Source: Symsagittifera roscoffensis | Lineage: Eukaryota > Xenacoelomorpha > Acoela > Convolutidae | DNA length: 60,000 nucleotides | Assembly (NCBI RefSeq): GCF_963678635.1 | Contig: NC_087066.1 | Location: 49,225,581-49,285,580, forward strand | Direction: 5' to 3' | Notes under the pieces: generated by a model | The model's input: the letters and a program-made list of their open reading frames with translations, nothing else | Databases searched by the model: none | What the model was told of the DNA's origin: nothing | Shown: positions 1 to 10,296 of the stretch, in pieces | How positions within the stretch are numbered: position 1 is the first letter of the stretch | How the letters are laid out: each line of letters opens with the position of its first letter | Made by a program: the position numbers and the translations under genes

Positions 1-11
1 GGTTAGTGAGA

Positions 12-239
12 TCATTTGAATGGAAATCGCTTATGTCTTTTGGCAGATGACTTAAGCATGTATTCGAGAAAAAAGTTCCAATATGGCGAGTTGTGGAAGA
101 CTTCAATTGTTCCGTCTTCCCAAGTATTACAATAATCGAAATATAAGATAAGTTTTGGACAATATGAACCGTTACAAGCGTCGAAGTATTTTTCTATTTG
201 GTAAAGGAGTACGTGACGATTGTTGTGTTTAAATAACAT
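12..239 (-). CDS. Small ORF, copy 4 of tandem paralogue array
   Basis: This is a 75-codon ORF starting at the ATG at 237-239. I do not recognise its family. Its start (MLFKHNNRHVLL) resembles the start of the copy at 920-1195 (MLVDILDRQVLL). Its centre carries a pattern of hydrophobic strand, short loop, Y..F...LK and SA in the same order as the other copies. It has no signal peptide or membrane segment. It lies downstream of the env-like gene of the gypsy element, on the same strand, as the fourth unit spaced about 300-340 bp from the next. It is the most diverged copy, and its C-terminus (basic, RHKRFPFK) differs from the FC/FCV end of the others. It could be an element-borne accessory gene or an unrelated host gene array. 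Confidence 0.4.
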   Translation of the reverse strand: MLFKHNNRHVLLYQIEKYFDACNGSYCPKLILYFDYCNTWEDGTIEVFHNSPYWNFFLEYMLKSSAKRHKRFPFK

Positions 240-261
240 GAGTTTATGTTCAATTATTTTA

Positions 262-533
262 CTAACAAAAAATAATTTCTTCGCAAGCAGTTTCGAATAT
301 GGCTGAGTTTTTATACTTTAAGATGTGAATAATATCTTTGTATCTAGGATTGGTTTGCTTTACGATAATGTCGTAATTTTGATTATGGTGAAAGTCGTTG
401 ATAATTAAGTGTAAATTGTTATCAATTGCTACGAAGGTAAAATTGCTGTTGTGACTCGGGAATAGAATTTCTTTGGGAAATGAGGACAAGATATGATTAA
501 GCTGAAATTTTGATTTAGTGTGTCAAGGAACAT
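262..533 (-). pseudogene. Small ORF, copy 3 of tandem array, frameshifted
   Basis: The reading frame opening at the ATG at 531-533 (MFLDTLNQNF...) aligns residue for residue with the start of the copy at 920-1195. The match then moves to a second frame at around position 440, where HLIINDF, QTNPRYKDI and ACEEIIFC correspond to the second half of the other copies. The array unit is therefore present over its full length with one frameshift. The frame ends just before 262 with the family-typical FC terminus. No function is recognised. Confidence 0.5.
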
Positions 534-601
534 TTATTTTTCTCCAAATTTTAGATTTGGAAAGTATCCATTCAATTCGTTTGTTGTTTCTGGTTTAATA
601 C

Positions 602-877
602 TTATACACAGAAGTGAATTCCTTCGAAATCGGTAATGACGACTGCTGAGCTATTTCTTTCCAGTAAAGAACAAATATAATCATATTTTTTGTTTGAAGA
701 GTCAATTTCAATTTCTTGAACAGTTTCCTCAGGATAAGTTATTATCATAAGGTGAATGCAATCATTTGGTTTGGTTTTTGGTTATCTTGCTGATGCTATT
801 TTTGCTGGTAGTTTGTTTGCATAACCTGGGAGTTGAATTAATAAACGAATGTCTCGATCCAAAATTCCTACCAATAT
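602..877 (-). pseudogene. Small ORF, copy 2 of tandem array, no start codon and one stop
   Basis: On the minus strand the frame from 877 to 602 reads as a close relative of the copy at 920-1195. ILVGILDRDIRLLIQLP aligns with its start, and YDYICSLL and FEGIHFCV align with its end. The expected ATG is ATA, and an in-frame TAA follows the SAR residues about one third of the way in. The unit is full length and otherwise collinear, so it is a recent nonsense-bearing duplicate rather than chance similarity. Function is unknown. Confidence 0.55.
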
Positions 878-919
878 TTAAATGTTTGTGTTCAAGTAAA
901 TTCTTTGTATCGTGGTATT

Positions 920-1195
920 TCACACACAAAAATGAACTCCTTCTGAAGTAATTTTTATGATAGCAGATTCGTCAATTTTAAGAAACGAACAAATATAATT
1001 ATATTTGGGATTCGATGATTCAATGACAGCTTCATGAACCACTTTTCCTGGATAAACAATTAGCTTGAGGCGTATAAAATTATTGGTTCCCAATTGAGGT
1101 AAGTCAACAGCTGCTATTCGTGTAAACAGTTTATTTGTAAGTGTGGGAAATTGAATCAGTAAAAGAACTTGTCTGTCTAAAATATCGACTAGCAT
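920..1195 (-). CDS. Small ORF, intact copy 1 of tandem array downstream of env
   Basis: This is a 91-codon ORF with an ATG start, and it is the only uninterrupted full-length member of the four-unit array. The protein alternates hydrophobic strands (LLLIQFP, FIRLKLIVYP) and ends in ITSEGVHFCV. It has no signal peptide, membrane segment or motif that I recognise. It follows the env-like gene by 144 bp on the same strand. A splice-acceptor-like stretch (TTTTCTATTTCAG on the minus strand, at about 1232-1244) lies shortly upstream, so expression from a spliced element transcript is conceivable. That is inference. Conservation of length and sequence among the tandem copies supports it having been a real coding unit. 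Confidence 0.55.
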   Translation of the reverse strand: MLVDILDRQVLLLIQFPTLTNKLFTRIAAVDLPQLGTNNFIRLKLIVYPGKVVHEAVIESSNPKYNYICSFLKIDESAIIKITSEGVHFCV

Positions 1196-1339
1196 TTAGT
1201 CTATGGGGATGCACAGTTTTCATGAGGGCATTCTGAAATAGAAAATTGTTGCTTAGATTGGTGTTATAGTGTTGTTGTTGGTTGGATGAGGGATTGTTGT
1301 GCTAGAGATTGTTCCTATTACATTGGTCCGTACTAAATG

Positions 1340-3627
1340 TTAATTTTGGTTATTTAGGTCTGGGTATAAACCAGGTTCGTTTCGCGAATCTGGTGACATT
1401 AAGGGTACTGCAGGCTCATTTCGCTCTACCATAGGTATTGAAGCAGTGCTTTCTTGGTAAATATTTTGATTATGATTTTGTTGTCGTATTTGTTTTTGTC
1501 TTGAGTTTCGCGAATCTGATGATTCAAGATTGGAGTTTTCGTTTGAGAAAATGGAAGTAAAGACTGATAGAACAAAAAGGTTTTACGTTGCACCTAATAT
1601 TATCTTCCAGAAGCTCATAGTACGATTTGTTAACTTATTAATTTCCAAAGCTTTAATAATTGTTACTATTATTTCTAGCAGGAATTTGAGAAAAAAAAAA
1701 CAGTCAAAATAAATTCCAATTTTTCTAAGAAAAAAGCAACAAAACCGAATGTTCCGATGAAACTATTCATAAAAAATCCTGGTGAGAGCAGAGAATCTAG
1801 ATAAATTTTCTGGTTTAAACCCATTGCGGCGGTTAAAGCGTCGGAATTTGCATAATCCATGTGTCCATTTTGGAGAACAGTTCTTGTAATTTTTTTGAGA
1901 ATAGATGTTGATGCTGTGTTATGAATAATGTTATCCCAAAAAGCTTTTAATTGTTTTGGGGTATACATGCCTGCGCGTCGCGAATCGTATACGGGAAATT
2001 CCGTAATATGGCCTATATCCTGTGGAGCGAACATCAACGGAGTCTTGAAAGGTATTGGAGCCGGCATTAATTGGTACCAAGATAATTTATCATCTAAATC
2101 AAGTTGAAAGGCATTTTTGTAGCCACCAACGCAGTGTATTTCGTTGGCAAAAGGAAAAGTTTGGCGGGTAATAGGGTCGACAAACATTGTTCGCCCATTG
2201 TAAAAGATCGGTATTCGATCAAAGCATTTTTCGAGAACTTTAAGAGGTGAAACTTTTTTAGGGCAGTGATACAGCCAGCCAACTGCTCCATCGGTGTCCA
2301 AAAACATAGAACGATTGCCGGTTAACATATATCCTGCAAGCCTGGTATTTTACAAAGCTAACATCATTATTGTTATAATTTGTGTTCTTTCGAGTTCACA
2401 TTGATTCTGTAATAATGTCATTTCAGAATGTCTGAGTTGTTTAGCATTAAAATACATTATGTAATCTAACTTTGCACCCAGATGAAGTTCGTAATCAATT
2501 TCATCGAAACATACATGGCGCCAAAGAGGATCCCGATTTTTATTTTTACTTTCATCATGGAGGAATGAAAAATTACCTGATCCCAGAGGATAGTTCAAAG
2601 GTTTCACTCTTATTTGATCGTTCTCATTTATTTGCATTTGATAGTAATTTCTATCATCGTGTCGTATGTTGCTGGATTTACCAGTGTTCATATCAAACCC
2701 GCCTGAATAAGAAATAAACAAGGACTCAAAATTTGTTTTATATAATGCTCCTGGCCTGCTGCAGACTTCTTGCTGCTTGTTGTAAATGCGAATTTTGAGG
2801 TCTAAGCCATTGGGTGCCGATCCCTCACTCAGTATATGATATTGAGGGTGGTCCAACTTATTAGCGTACTTGACCATTTTCGCTTTTTGAGAAAACAATT
2901 TTGTGACCACGCAATTCTCGGGCATGTCCCAAGTGTAAGCATAAGGGTCTAATGATGTTGATTCGCATCCGCCTTCGAGTACTGTGCGTGGTAATGGGAT
3001 AGCGTAAGGATTTTGTACTTGTTTTGTTTCTAGATTTACTTTGAGTTGAACTTTTTGCATGTGCGTTTCGTAGCTATAGTGTTTGATTTGTCCCCTATTC
3101 TTGCATGCTGTCGAACTATCGCCTTCTAATGATGTTCCTTCATTTCTGTGTTGTAAAATACTTTCATTCATTTTTATAATGAGTTCATGGGTGTATCCAT
3201 CTTCATTCACTAAAATTTTGTTGTTCTTTGCTGCTTTTTCGCAATCTTCTGGTGGTATAATAATTTCATAGGTTATCATGTTCATATTGTGAACGATGGA
3301 AAAATGTGCCCACATTCCGCAATTATAACGAATGGGAAATGTTTTGTTTTTACACATAACTGCGTTCACGTATGTTCTATAAGACCGTTGATATACGCTA
3401 ATTGTGCTATCGGTAGCGTAAAGGTTTTCTGGGCTAACTTTACATGGGACCACTTGATTTAAAGCATACATTTTATTATCCTGCATGCTTGAACAGTCAT
3501 AGTGAGTAACTTTGAGAGAATTCGATACGTTTTCTAAACCATCATTCTGTAGAATGACAAGAGGTATAAATGTTGAAAGAAGAGTAGTAAATTTCATCAT
3601 TATCGCGAAGTTGCTAAAAATTAGCAA
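1340..3627 (-). pseudogene. Envelope-like glycoprotein gene of the gypsy element, broken
   Basis: The frame opens at ATG 3627 with a hydrophobic leader around the internal MMKFTTLLSTFIPLVIL (a likely signal peptide). A long Cys-rich ectodomain follows, with several N-glycosylation sequons such as NVS, NKT, NES and NFS. A TAA at 2350-2352 interrupts after codon 425, and the same frame continues from 2328 for about 217 more codons. A hydrophobic segment near 1680-1740 looks like a membrane anchor. It contains a run of ten A/T (1691-1700) across which the frame appears to shift. An in-frame TAA stands at 1583-1585, and an open hydrophilic stretch of about 80 codons, with the motif DSRN twice, runs to a stop at 1340-1342. 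Position after integrase and the secreted type I layout argue for an env. I cannot assign its fusion-protein class, and no furin site is obvious. Confidence 0.65.
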
Positions 3628-3896
3628 TAGTAAATTTTTTTGGTTGGTTTTTATTGGAAGAAACCATTGTTTTTTTTTTTAAATTGACTAGTTTGATTGA
3701 CCATTACGTGTGGGGTCATAGTTTGAATAATCTTTTGTATCCAAATTGATGACCCGGAGATTACAAAATGAGTTTTTAGCTAGTGAAGTTTATTAGAAAT
3801 TTTTTAGTTGAATCCTGCTTGGTAGAAGCTGGGTTGTCGCCGATGTCTCTGAATTCTTTCATTTGTCGAGCCCGTTTGAACAGATGTCTGTCCGTT

Positions 3897-4448
3897 TTAG
3901 AGATTGTGACTTGATGTAGTTGGTATATATGACAATTCATCGAAATTATTACCATTCCTATCGTTTGGATAAAGAGGTGTTGAGGTTAGCCTTCTCTGAG
4001 CTAATCCTGGTGTATGTGGCATTTGTATAGTTTCTGAGTTGTGCTCTTGAAATCCTGAGTCAATATTCGTTAGGGTTTTTTCTTGCTCAGTTTCATGTAG
4101 TTCTATATTATTTTCTCGTCTATGGTGTGTTTCGACAGGTAAATATTCTGATGAACCCATTGGGTTTTGAAATGATTTGTTGGTGAGTGGTGTATTGACA
4201 ATTTTATTCCTTGATTTCATTAGATTTTCATAGAATGGTTTGTAGAATTGGTCTTTTAAAACATAGTCATTCACCAGTTCTTTTGCTTTTTCTTCAATGG
4301 GAAAGTATTCAATTAGATGGTTTCTATGAGCTGTCCTTTTTATAGTTTGATCTGAATCTAATTGTATTTCACAATTTACATTCGTTACTTTATTTGTTAC
4401 CGTATATGGGCCTGATCGTAGTTCTTGTAATTTTTTTTGATTTGCCAT
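3897..4448 (-). pseudogene. Integrase C-terminal domain (GPY/F type), frameshifted from upstream part
   Basis: The frame contains LQELRSGPYTVTN followed by RTAHRNHLIEYFP. This is the GPY/F-type module that ends many Ty3/gypsy integrases. It overlaps the preceding integrase fragment (4390-4929) by 59 bp in another frame. The switch point is at a run of eight T at 4431-4438 on the plus strand, so a one-base slip or sequencing indel there explains the break. After the module comes a 120-residue hydrophilic tail without recognised motifs, ending about 270 bp before the env-like ATG. The apparent ATG is internal to the original pol frame and is probably not a real start. Confidence 0.7.
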
Positions 4449-4929
4449 TTTCTATGGAATGGTTTTCCATCAGTACTTTTTGACCTATTTCTAAGGGTTT
4501 TCCTAATTTATATTTATTTCGATATTTGTGGATTTTGGCGTTGTTTTCAAGACTTTTCTTGTAAGCTGTATTATAGATGTATTTAAATTGGTTCTCTCGG
4601 ATAAGTAGTGAAGTGTTAATTTTTAGTTTTAATAATGGTTGTATAGCTTTATTTGATGATGTTTGTAAAGAATAACTGTGTAATGGGAGATTAGCACAGA
4701 ATTCAGAGCTGCACGTTAATTCTGAATTTCGGAGTAATCCTAGTTTTAAAGAGATTGGTATTTGAGGTTTTTGTCCGAAAACAATTTCGTATGCTGTTAA
4801 TCCAGTACTTGCGTTGATAGTGGTGTTATGAGCGAAAGCGAATTTCGCAGCTAGATCACTCCAATTTCCCTTTGCTTGATCAAAGAAAATTCTAAAATGT
4901 GTTCCTAGATGTTTGTTTTGTATTTCCAC
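4390..4929 (-). pseudogene. Integrase catalytic-core distal part (third acidic residue)
   Basis: This stretch continues the integrase frame after an in-frame TAG at 4993-4995. The residues just before and at 4929 read PWTNGNVEIQ, where the E is the expected third catalytic acid of the DDE triad. FAHNTTINASTGLTAYEIVFG, with the usual T-x-x-P/A-Y-E pattern of gypsy integrases, follows. There is no ATG at the head because it is not a separate gene. The fragment ends by frameshift at the poly-A run shared with the 3897-4448 fragment. Confidence 0.7.
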
Positions 4930-4992
4930 ATTACCATTTGTCCACGGTGAATATGCGGTTCTGGGAGCATGTGTTATTCCTAGTTCATGAAG

Positions 4993-6045
4993 CTAACTAG
5001 TAAAATCTTCGTTCATGAAAGCTGTTCCTTTATCATAAACTAGTTTTTGTGGAATACCAAATGTGAGAATAAATTTTTCTAAAGTTTTTTTTGTTTCAAA
5101 TGCGGTAGTGTTAGCTACTGGATATACTTGGAGGAATCGAGAAAATGAATCTACCACAACTAAACAGTGTTTCTTTCCGTTTGATGTAGGATTAATTGGT
5201 TCCTTATGATCTATGTGTACAGTATGAAACGGGAAAGGTACTGTATCCGTCCATTGTTCTATGGGTGCTTGGTTAAGATCGTGACGTTTGTGTTCATTTT
5301 TTTGACAGTCAAGACATCCTGCTATTAACTGGGTTATCCATTTATACATGCCTGGCCAAAAGCAAAATCGTTTTATATTCGCAATGGTTTTGTCTTTTCC
5401 TACATGACCTGCTAATTGATCTGTATGGGCCAATTCAAATGTTTTTATAAAAATTGACATAAGTACACAAATTTTAATTTCTTTCACTTCGAGATTATCT
5501 GATGTTTGTTTGATGCAAAGAATATTTCCTAATAATAATACTGTTTCAAATTTGTTTAGATATGAAGATAAAGCTTTCGGTTGTCTATAATGTATATTTT
5601 TTGAGTCTTTGTTTTTGTTTCTTACTAATTCTTTTACGATTTTTATGACTGCATCGGTGTCTTGTTCTCTGGCAATGAGTTCCGTGTTTAAATCTATATT
5701 TTTTCCTAGGTTGTTGAAACTAGTGAAAATCTGAGTAAGGTTATCCTTGTTTGTAAGTGTTTCGTTAGGCAGTTTGGTTGCAATTTTTTTGTTTTCTAGT
5801 TTATTGGTTAATTGTTCACATAGTGCAATTTCATCGTTTAGCAAACATTCTTGAAGGATTTCATCTTGTTCATCAATCGTTTCAAAGTCTAGGTGTAAGA
5901 GGTCGGACTGGTCTTCAATATCGTAATTTGACATACAATCCCCAAATTGGGTTGGGTTAGTGTTTAATTCGAAGGACAATTCAGAGTAGTTATGATCTGA
6001 TTCTTCATCATTTGCATTATTATTTGGTATTTTGTTTTCAATCAT
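4993..6045 (-). pseudogene. Integrase N-terminal zinc domain and catalytic core (gypsy pol)
   Basis: The first half is an acidic linker after RNase H. The second half has the HHCC zinc-binding module (HTDQLAGHVG with CLDCQKN). This is followed by HIDHKEP with the first catalytic Asp and KLVYDKGTAF with the second. The frame stops at TAG 4993-4995, and the third catalytic residue lies just beyond in the same frame. The role would be insertion of element cDNA into the genome. As read, the protein is truncated before the catalytic Glu and could not be active. RNase H lies directly upstream, as expected for a gypsy polyprotein. Confidence 0.8.
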
Positions 6046-6258
6046 TCTAACTTGGTTGATAGCTGAACCTTGTATAAAGCAAGAACTTATATCAGTTAGT
6101 GAGCAAATTTGGTCTTTTTTTGTTTCCTTGGGTATTTTGATTAATTTGTCGTTGTTTATTTTGAATCTAGTTACACCGTTCTTATTTTGCTTAATGACAG
6201 GAAAAAATTCGTCGCTGGGTCCTTTTTGGGTATCATGTACTATGAAGTATTTTTCTTC

Positions 6259-7104
6259 CTAGCAATTTTCGTCGTAGAATAGAATGTCTTTGGGAATTTT
6301 CTTATGTTTTAATTGGTGTTTGTCTAAATCTTTAGTTGTTACATTTCTGCTTAAAATATCCGGGAATGCTAGGTTTTTTCCTTCGGTCCAAATAATTTTC
6401 AAATTTTGGAATTGTGATATAACCAATTGGTATCTAAAATATCTATGGGAAAGTTTACCTCTTCTTCCCCAAAGGTAAATCAAAGCTTTGTGATCAGTGT
6501 AGAGATATATTGGATGTGGTGAACCTAATAAATAGTGTTCTTATGTTTGTAGAACTGCTACAACACCGCAAAGCTCTCTAGCTGTTGTTGACATTTTTTG
6601 TTCCTCTTTGTTATATACTCTTGAATTAAAGGATATTATACGTTTTCCTTCTGGGAATTCTTGTACCAATATTGAACCTATTCCTATTGATGATGAGTCT
6701 ACGTGTACATGGAAAGGATATCTTGTGTCTGGTATTGCTAAAATTGTATCTGCGCTAATTCTTTCTTTTATTTCGTTAAATAGATTTTCATGATCTTGTG
6801 TCCATTTAAAAACTGTATCATTCCGTATCAAATCATAGAAAGGTTTTGAGTCTACATGTAAATTCTTTATATACATACTATAGAATCCTAAACAACCTAA
6901 CACTCTCATTACATCTCTTTTGTTCTCTGGCGATTTCAATGCTTTGAGATCATCTACCTTTTTCTTGACTGGTTGTATGCCATTTTTACTTATTACATGT
7001 CCTAAAAACTGTACTCTTCTCAAAAAAAAATTTGTCTTTTCTGGTTGAGCTTTTAGTCCTGATTTTCTTAATAAGTCATGGTATGTAGCAATGATGTCGA
7101 ACAT
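6259..7104 (-). pseudogene. RT connection and RNase H of gypsy pol
   Basis: The frame from 7104 begins after the RT catalytic motif and contains the typical thumb sequence FLRRVQFLGHVIS and the connection domain. RNase H follows, with HVHVDSSSIGIGSILVQ and the downstream TARELCGVVAVL. An in-frame TAA at 6541-6543 interrupts it. The same frame continues with TDHKALIYL and ends with EGKNLAFPDILSRN, the conserved RNase H end of gypsy elements. The start at 7104 is not a true initiation site. It overlaps the preceding RT fragment in another frame, so a single indel near 7100 separates them. Confidence 0.8.
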
Positions 7105-7724
7105 TTCTTTACAGTTTGTGCTTGCATTATTGTATCGTCTATATAAGTTACTGCTTGATTTGTTTTTATTAAGGGTGCAAAATGTATTGTCATTATTCTA
7201 CTGAAGAAATTTGGTAGACCACATAATCCGTAAAAACCTCGTTTAAAAGTATATTGTTTTGATCCAATTACAAAGCTTGTTAATTGTTGTGTTTCTTCTG
7301 TTAAAGGTACTTGATTGTATGCTGAGCATAAATCACTCGTGGTGAAGAAATTTCCTTTTAGCTTAGTGATGAGCGATCCTATTGGTTCTAATGGCCATGA
7401 ATAACAACTTAAGTCAGTTATTGAGTTCAGGTATCTGGCATCGATAGCGAGCTTGACAATGTTCCCTTTTGGAAGTATTATAATTGGGTTTATAAATTCT
7501 GATGCCATTTCGGTATTACTTCCCATTTCTCTAATTATTCCTGATTTACATAGTTGGTCTTGTAAGTCATTCAGTTTTTCTTGGTAATGCAATGAAACTC
7601 TTGATGGTCTTTGTTTAGTCAATACAGAGTTTGGTAAAAGCTTTACATGGAATTTTTGCTTTATTAGTCCTACGTCGTATTTATGTTGTGAATATACGTC
7701 TTTATTTTGTAATAGCAAATTCAT
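7068..7724 (-). pseudogene. Reverse transcriptase fingers and palm of gypsy pol
   Basis: The RT motifs appear in order. INPIIILPKGN and LAIDARYLNSIT are in the fingers, TTSDLCSAYNQVPL is motif A with the first catalytic Asp, GFYGLCGLPNFFSRIM is motif B, and VTYIDDTIM is motif C with the YIDD catalytic pair. All catalytic Asp residues are present. The reading frame is lost about 20 codons after YIDD by a frameshift, after which the RNase H frame takes over. Upstream, the protease frame ends at 7927 and the gap has a stop and a run of eight T at 7771-7778, so pol was originally one frame. Function in the intact element: copying genomic RNA into DNA. Confidence 0.88.
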
Positions 7725-7926
7725 TAGGTCTTGTAATTGATATTGGTCTATATCAGAGTGAGTAAAGTCAAGTTTTTTTTAGAAACTCTTGTTTTGTTTT
7801 GTCAAATTTTTTTTGGATTCCATGAATTTGTATATTTGTAAAATGTGTTTGAGAGTTTAATTCAGATTTGGGTTTCAGGTCCTTCAATTCCTTGCTGAAA
7901 TCTGTTTCTAATTCGTATTTATTAGT

Positions 7927-8832
7927 TTAATCTAGTTCTTTTTGTTTAAAAATTTCCTTGTTTTTCCTTTTTGAATTTTTATGATTTTCACCAATTGATG
8001 CATTTTTGAAAAACAGTTGATCTTTTGATTGCTCGCTTACATGAAAAATATGATCAAGATGTTCATTTTTGTTGAACAAAACTTCCATAAAAGCTATATT
8101 GTCTGCGACTCTGTAGATTGTTTTTGAATCAGTTTCAATGTCCTCGAAAATTTGTCCAATTGAACCTTTGGATATAATGACCTTCGATTCTTTAGGATTG
8201 TTTAACATTATAGGTAACGTTTTCTCGTCATGATTACAGTATGTGTTATAAGTGTATATTCCTTTTTGTTGTAGGTCTTTATCAAGTTTGAACGATGTTC
8301 CTTTTTTAAAAACTTTGTCAGCTGGGGATATGGAAATGACACGAGTTGATTTTGGTGCTAAAGTTATAGATTGGTCCAAAAATACATTCTGATAACTACT
8401 TATAAATGGATAGCTTTTGCTTTTTATATTGCTTATAGCGACTGATACTCCTGGGTACATTTTAAGTTCTAGTTTTGCTGTTGAAAAATCGATCGATTTA
8501 GTTGAATTAGAGAGGAAATCCATACCTAATATATTAAGTTTACATCCGTCCTTGGCCGCAACCCATGCTCGAATTTTTACAAAAAAATCACCTTTACTGT
8601 CAAAACTAGCGTTAAAGTTTGTATATCCTAAGAGTTTGAGTTTTTGTCCATTAACAGCAAATGTTTTGGATTTTGCTTTAGTAAGTGTCAACTTTTGTAT
8701 TTTTGCGTATTCTAAATAGGTATCATAATTTAACAGTGACCAAATTGCTCCAGTATCTACTAAAAATTGGGTTTCAAGGCCGTTGTTTTTATTTTTGTCT
8801 CCGACGGGATGTTGATATTGATTAATATACAT
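7927..8832 (-). CDS. Aspartic protease region of gypsy pol
   Basis: The ORF of 301 codons has the retroviral-type aspartic protease active site in TQFLVDTGAIWSLLNY near residue 30. It also has a second hydrophobic element, LNILGMDFLS, near residue 100, matching the usual I-L-G-x-D/N region. A linker rich in Lys and Asn follows up to the stop. It starts 65 bp after the gag stop in another frame. A TAA lies four codons upstream of the ATG in the same frame, so no gag-pol readthrough is visible in this copy. The protease would mature the Gag and Pol polyproteins. It is a single intact frame but is cut off from RT by a stop. Confidence 0.75.
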   Translation of the reverse strand: MYINQYQHPVGDKNKNNGLETQFLVDTGAIWSLLNYDTYLEYAKIQKLTLTKAKSKTFAVNGQKLKLLGYTNFNASFDSKGDFFVKIRAWVAAKDGCKLNILGMDFLSNSTKSIDFSTAKLELKMYPGVSVAISNIKSKSYPFISSYQNVFLDQSITLAPKSTRVISISPADKVFKKGTSFKLDKDLQQKGIYTYNTYCNHDEKTLPIMLNNPKESKVIISKGSIGQIFEDIETDSKTIYRVADNIAFMEVLFNKNEHLDHIFHVSEQSKDQLFFKNASIGENHKNSKRKNKEIFKQKELD

Positions 8833-8896
8833 TTGTGACTTTTATCTTGCGGAGACTGTTCTAGTTTAAAGTAAGTTCCTCGCCTTCGTCGTCGCC

Positions 8897-10203
8897 TTAA
8901 TAGCCATGGATTTTATTCTCACTAAATTGTACTTTAGGGTTTCTGTCTCGACTATTTTCTCTGGAGGATGGTTTTGAATCACCTAGGGATCTTGATTGAT
9001 TATTGTAGGATGGGAATTTATTTTCGTGAGGTCTGTTTTGGTATTGCGTTCTATAATTGTCTTTTGAAAATGATCTTCTATTTCGATCGGGTATAGAATT
9101 GCTTCTGTTCCTATTTTGTTTATCGTTAATTGAGGTGGTGTTGTAAGTACTATAAAATGGGTTATTTTGGTCGTTAAATCTATTATTAAAATTTCTATCT
9201 CTTGATCCAAAACTTTGAGATCGAGATCTATCGAAACTATTATTGAACTGTCTAGGATACGGAGAATATAGTCTCCTAATGTTATTTCGCTGGTTATAGC
9301 CATTGTATCGATTGTTATAACTATTTTCTTCTCGAGGCCTAGATCTCCTATTATAATTGTCTGAGAATTTTTCACGATACTGGGGTGGTTTTCTGTTTTG
9401 ATCTTTGTGGTCTCTATATTTAAAACAAACACTGATAGTATGACCTGACCTACGACACCATTTACAAAATCGGGTATGGTTTTGTTTTTTTCTGGGTTCA
9501 TTTGGATTATAGGCTGCATTTATTTTATGATCTTTCATTAGTCCTGTTAACTCCTTAAGCTGATCCTTTATTCCTTCTATCTCCAACTTATTATCAACAC
9601 TACTTGAGGCTGTTCCAGTAAACTCACTACTTACTGCAAAACTTAAGTCTTTTGTTGAAATATGATCTTTTAATTGTTGCCATGTTGCGGGTGGGTTCTC
9701 AATTAGGAATTGATGAGCCTTTTGTTTCAAGCCTGGCGGGCTTAAGCCGCGTACAAAGAACTCCATTTTCTTTGCTGTTCTTTGATCATCATTAAAAGTT
9801 GGATTAGGCCATCACGGTCTACTGCGGTGCTTAATCTATGTATGTAGCTTTTAATGAATTCATCAGGTTGTCTTTTTATGTTTTCTGCTTCTATTCGTCT
9901 CCTATACTTATCTTTATCATCAGTGAATCTATCTATGAATTGATCTCTTATATCATTCCAAGGTAAGTTTGCTGCTAATCCTTGATACCATTGAGCGGCT
10001 GGACCTCTTAAAATTGAACCAAAAAAGGCTCTTTGTCTGTTATCATATGCGTCTTGTTCGTCACCTGCGTCTCCTGGTCTAGTGCCTAGCAAAAATGCTA
10101 TCTTTTTCTATACTATATCAAGAAAATCTCTTGCATCTTCATTCGGATCTTAGCCGTTAAACTTTTCGAGAGCTAAATCTGGGTATGCTACTACGTTTGC
10201 CAT
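8897..10203 (-). pseudogene. Gag of the gypsy element with CCHC zinc knuckle, broken
   Basis: The frame starts at ATG 10203 (MANVVAYPDLAL). It carries two in-frame stops within the first 35 codons and then reads through a capsid-like region with AAQWYQGL and WNDIRDQFIDRF, as in gypsy Gag. A frameshift near 9820 moves the match into the frame at 9766-8897. The nucleocapsid has one CCHC knuckle (CKWCRRSGHTISVC). It is followed by a long Arg/Asn/Ser-rich tail with many RSR and NRN repeats that would bind RNA. The stop is at 8897-8899. A second long frame overlaps the repetitive tail and is a compositional shadow. Confidence 0.8.
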
Positions 10204-10296
10204 CTTTGTTTAATTCACTCAATGTTTTGTTAACAATATATAAACGGTTTGGATGTGTTGTGTACTGATCAATTGTACGGACTGAAATAATTGTAT

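Larger units (their letters stand above)
1340..10203 (-). mobile_element. Ty3/gypsy-type LTR retrotransposon with env-like gene, broken; LTRs not found
   Basis: The minus strand carries, in order, Gag with a CCHC knuckle, an aspartic protease, reverse transcriptase with YIDD, RNase H, integrase with HHCC, DDE and a GPY/F-type C-terminus, and then a secreted Cys-rich env-like ORF. The order PR-RT-RH-IN defines Ty3/gypsy rather than Ty1/copia. In-frame stops interrupt gag, RNase H, integrase and env, and frameshifts interrupt gag, the RT and the ends of pol. Several frameshifts coincide with runs of eight to ten A/T. I could find no LTR pair, primer binding site or polypurine tract next to the core. 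The small ORFs on both sides lie in the same orientation and may be inside the element, in which case the 3' LTR lies before position 1. Confidence 0.9.

Noticed and set aside
2472-3271. Plus-strand ORFs inside the env-like gene (2472-2717, 3083-3271)
   Set aside because: They are antisense to a longer, motif-bearing frame and have no features of their own.
8983-9519. 178-codon ORF overlapping gypsy gag in another frame
   Set aside because: It shadows the Arg/Asn/Ser-rich nucleocapsid tail and is Ile/Thr-biased, as expected from a frame-shifted reading of that composition.
9742-9830. Programmed frameshift within gypsy gag
   Set aside because: Two stop codons near the gag start show general decay, and no slippery site with downstream structure was seen, so an ordinary indel is simpler.
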